Assembly (NCBI RefSeq): GCF_014644735.1
Contig: NZ_BMKZ01000018.1
Coordinates: 1-32,331 of the forward strand
DNA length: 32,331 nt
Source of the DNA: Caldalkalibacillus thermarum
GTDB lineage: Bacteria > Bacillota > Bacilli > Caldalkalibacillales > Caldalkalibacillaceae
Reading direction: 5' to 3'
The position numbers were made by a program, and so were the translations under genes. Each line of letters starts with the position of its first letter. The first letter of the stretch is position 1. Of this stretch, positions 31,633 to 32,331 are shown one piece after another. The notes beneath the pieces are model-generated. The model was given only the letters and a program-made list of their open reading frames with translations, was not told where the DNA came from and searched no databases.

Positions 31633-32331
31633 CTAGACGGCCAACAAGCGTAAGCCTTCCTGCAAAATATTCTTGGCGGCATTGATGTCCCGGTCATGAT
31701 GTGTACCACACGATGGACACGTCCATTCCCTCAAGCCGAGGTTTTTTACTTCCCGATAGCGATAGCCGCAGCCAGGAGTGGAACACAACTGGCTGGAAGG
31801 GAATGTTTTGTCCACCACCACAATGGTTCGTCCGTACCATTTGGCCTTGTATTCCAGCATGGTGCGAAACATGGACCACGACACATCAGCGATGCTTTTG
31901 GCTAAACGATGATTTTTCTGCATGTTCTGCACAGATAAGTCCTCAAGGCAGATCACTTGGTTTTCGTGAATAAGCCTTGTGGACAGTTTGTGCAGAAAAT
32001 CCTTGCGACAATTGGCCACCTTTTCATGCAAACGGGCCATTTTAAGACGGGCCTTGTGCCAGTTGGAACCGCCCTTTTTCCGGCGGGAAAGTTTCCGTTG
32101 CCAGCGAATGAGTTGAGCTTCATACTTTTTCAAATACTTGGGATTGGGAATGACTTCCCCTGTGGAAAGGGTTGCAAAATCTTTGACACCGAGATCAACG
32201 CCTACCTTGCTGTCACAGGCAGGCAACGGTTGAATCTCTGTTTCCACCAGCACCGACACAAAGTATTTGCCCGATGGATTTTTCCGAATGGTGGCGGAAA
32301 GGATACGCCCTTCCACTTCACGGGACTTGGC
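31633..32331 (-). CDS. tnpB: TnpB RNA-guided endonuclease, 5' end beyond the window
   Basis: The C-terminal 232 residues of TnpB are visible and the frame is open to the window edge. A GTG at 32316 lies within the coding region and is not the start. All three RuvC active-site blocks are intact: [12 protein letters not shown] (Asp), [11 protein letters not shown] (Glu) and [12 protein letters not shown] (Asp). The zinc finger CSTPGCGY...CPSCG lies between the last two. A basic helix ([17 protein letters not shown]) precedes the second block. TnpB is the guide-directed nuclease of IS200/IS605 elements and the ancestor of Cas12. It keeps the element in place by cutting the empty site. The intact catalytic residues suggest that the protein may be active, but its N-terminal domain cannot be judged here. 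Confidence 0.9.
   Translation of the reverse strand, partial: AKSREVEGRILSATIRKNPSGKYFVSVLVETEIQPLPACDSKVGVDLGVKDFATLSTGEVIPNPKYLKKYEAQLIRWQRKLSRRKKGGSNWHKARLKMARLHEKVANCRKDFLHKLSTRLIHENQVICLEDLSVQNMQKNHRLAKSIADVSWSMFRTMLEYKAKWYGRTIVVVDKTFPSSQLCSTPGCGYRYREVKNLGLREWTCPSCGTHHDRDINAAKNILQEGLRLLAV

Larger units (their letters stand above)
31526..32331 (-). mobile_element. IS200/IS605-type element carrying tnpB, right end and partial
   Basis: The element consists of the tnpB gene and a structured right end that abuts the broken PTS gene. Its left end lies outside the window, and no tnpA is visible. The structured 3' end without terminal inverted repeats is typical of the family, which inserts next to a short target motif at the left end. 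Confidence 0.75.

Noticed and set aside
31622-32331. A CRISPR-Cas12 locus
   Set aside because: The protein is a short TnpB with a transposon right end. No repeats, spacers or cas1/cas2 genes are present.

Overview
The window looks like a chromosome segment from an endospore-forming, Bacillus-type member of the Bacillota. The evidence is AAGGAGG-type ribosome sites with frequent GTG and TTG starts, Spo0E, PdaA and PbpG sporulation-type genes, the mrfA-mrfB, speE-speB and ywgA-ywfO neighbourhoods, and a FadR/YsiA-type regulator with matching operators. The balanced base composition and a NaChBac-type sodium channel recall alkaliphilic or thermophilic Bacillaceae such as Caldalkalibacillus. That genus-level guess is inference only.

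Region 1 (1-8860, mostly minus strand) is a fatty-acid or branched-acid degradation operon. Its order is fadF (membrane Fe-S oxidoreductase), an mmgA-type thiolase, an mmgB-type 3-hydroxyacyl-CoA dehydrogenase, two paralogous acyl-CoA dehydrogenases, meaB and a TetR/FadR regulator. Two near-identical operators lie upstream of fadF and of the thiolase. A third, perfect FadR-type palindrome lies in front of the divergent mscS gene. A further minus-strand gene appears to begin at base 16 behind a hairpin that overlaps its ribosome site.

Region 2 (8926-17337) carries an MscS channel and the mitomycin-repair pair mrfA-mrfB. The native mrfB frame is broken by an in-frame TAG at codon 56. It is followed by a tiny ORF, a heptad-repeat coiled-coil protein, a D-cysteine desulfhydrase-type PLP enzyme, a SprT-type metalloprotein and a cardiolipin synthase, which ends in a bidirectional terminator.

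Region 3 (17336-24887) holds a DUF1934/YwiB protein, thiT under a TPP riboswitch, speE-speB, the class A penicillin-binding protein pbpG, ywgA and the HD hydrolase ywfO.

Region 4 (24904-31000) has a lytic transglycosylase, a 54-residue Spo0E-type phosphatase, an XRE regulator, a NaChBac-type voltage-gated sodium channel, a PdaA-type deacetylase, a Cys/Met-metabolism PLP enzyme and a TIM-barrel-like protein of unknown function.

Region 5 (31007-32331) is the 3' part of an N-acetylglucosamine-type PTS EIICB gene. Its 5' part has been cut off by an IS200/IS605-type element carrying tnpB, which runs off the window. The structured right end and putative omega RNA of this element abut the PTS remnant, so the remnant sequence would be the TnpB guide.
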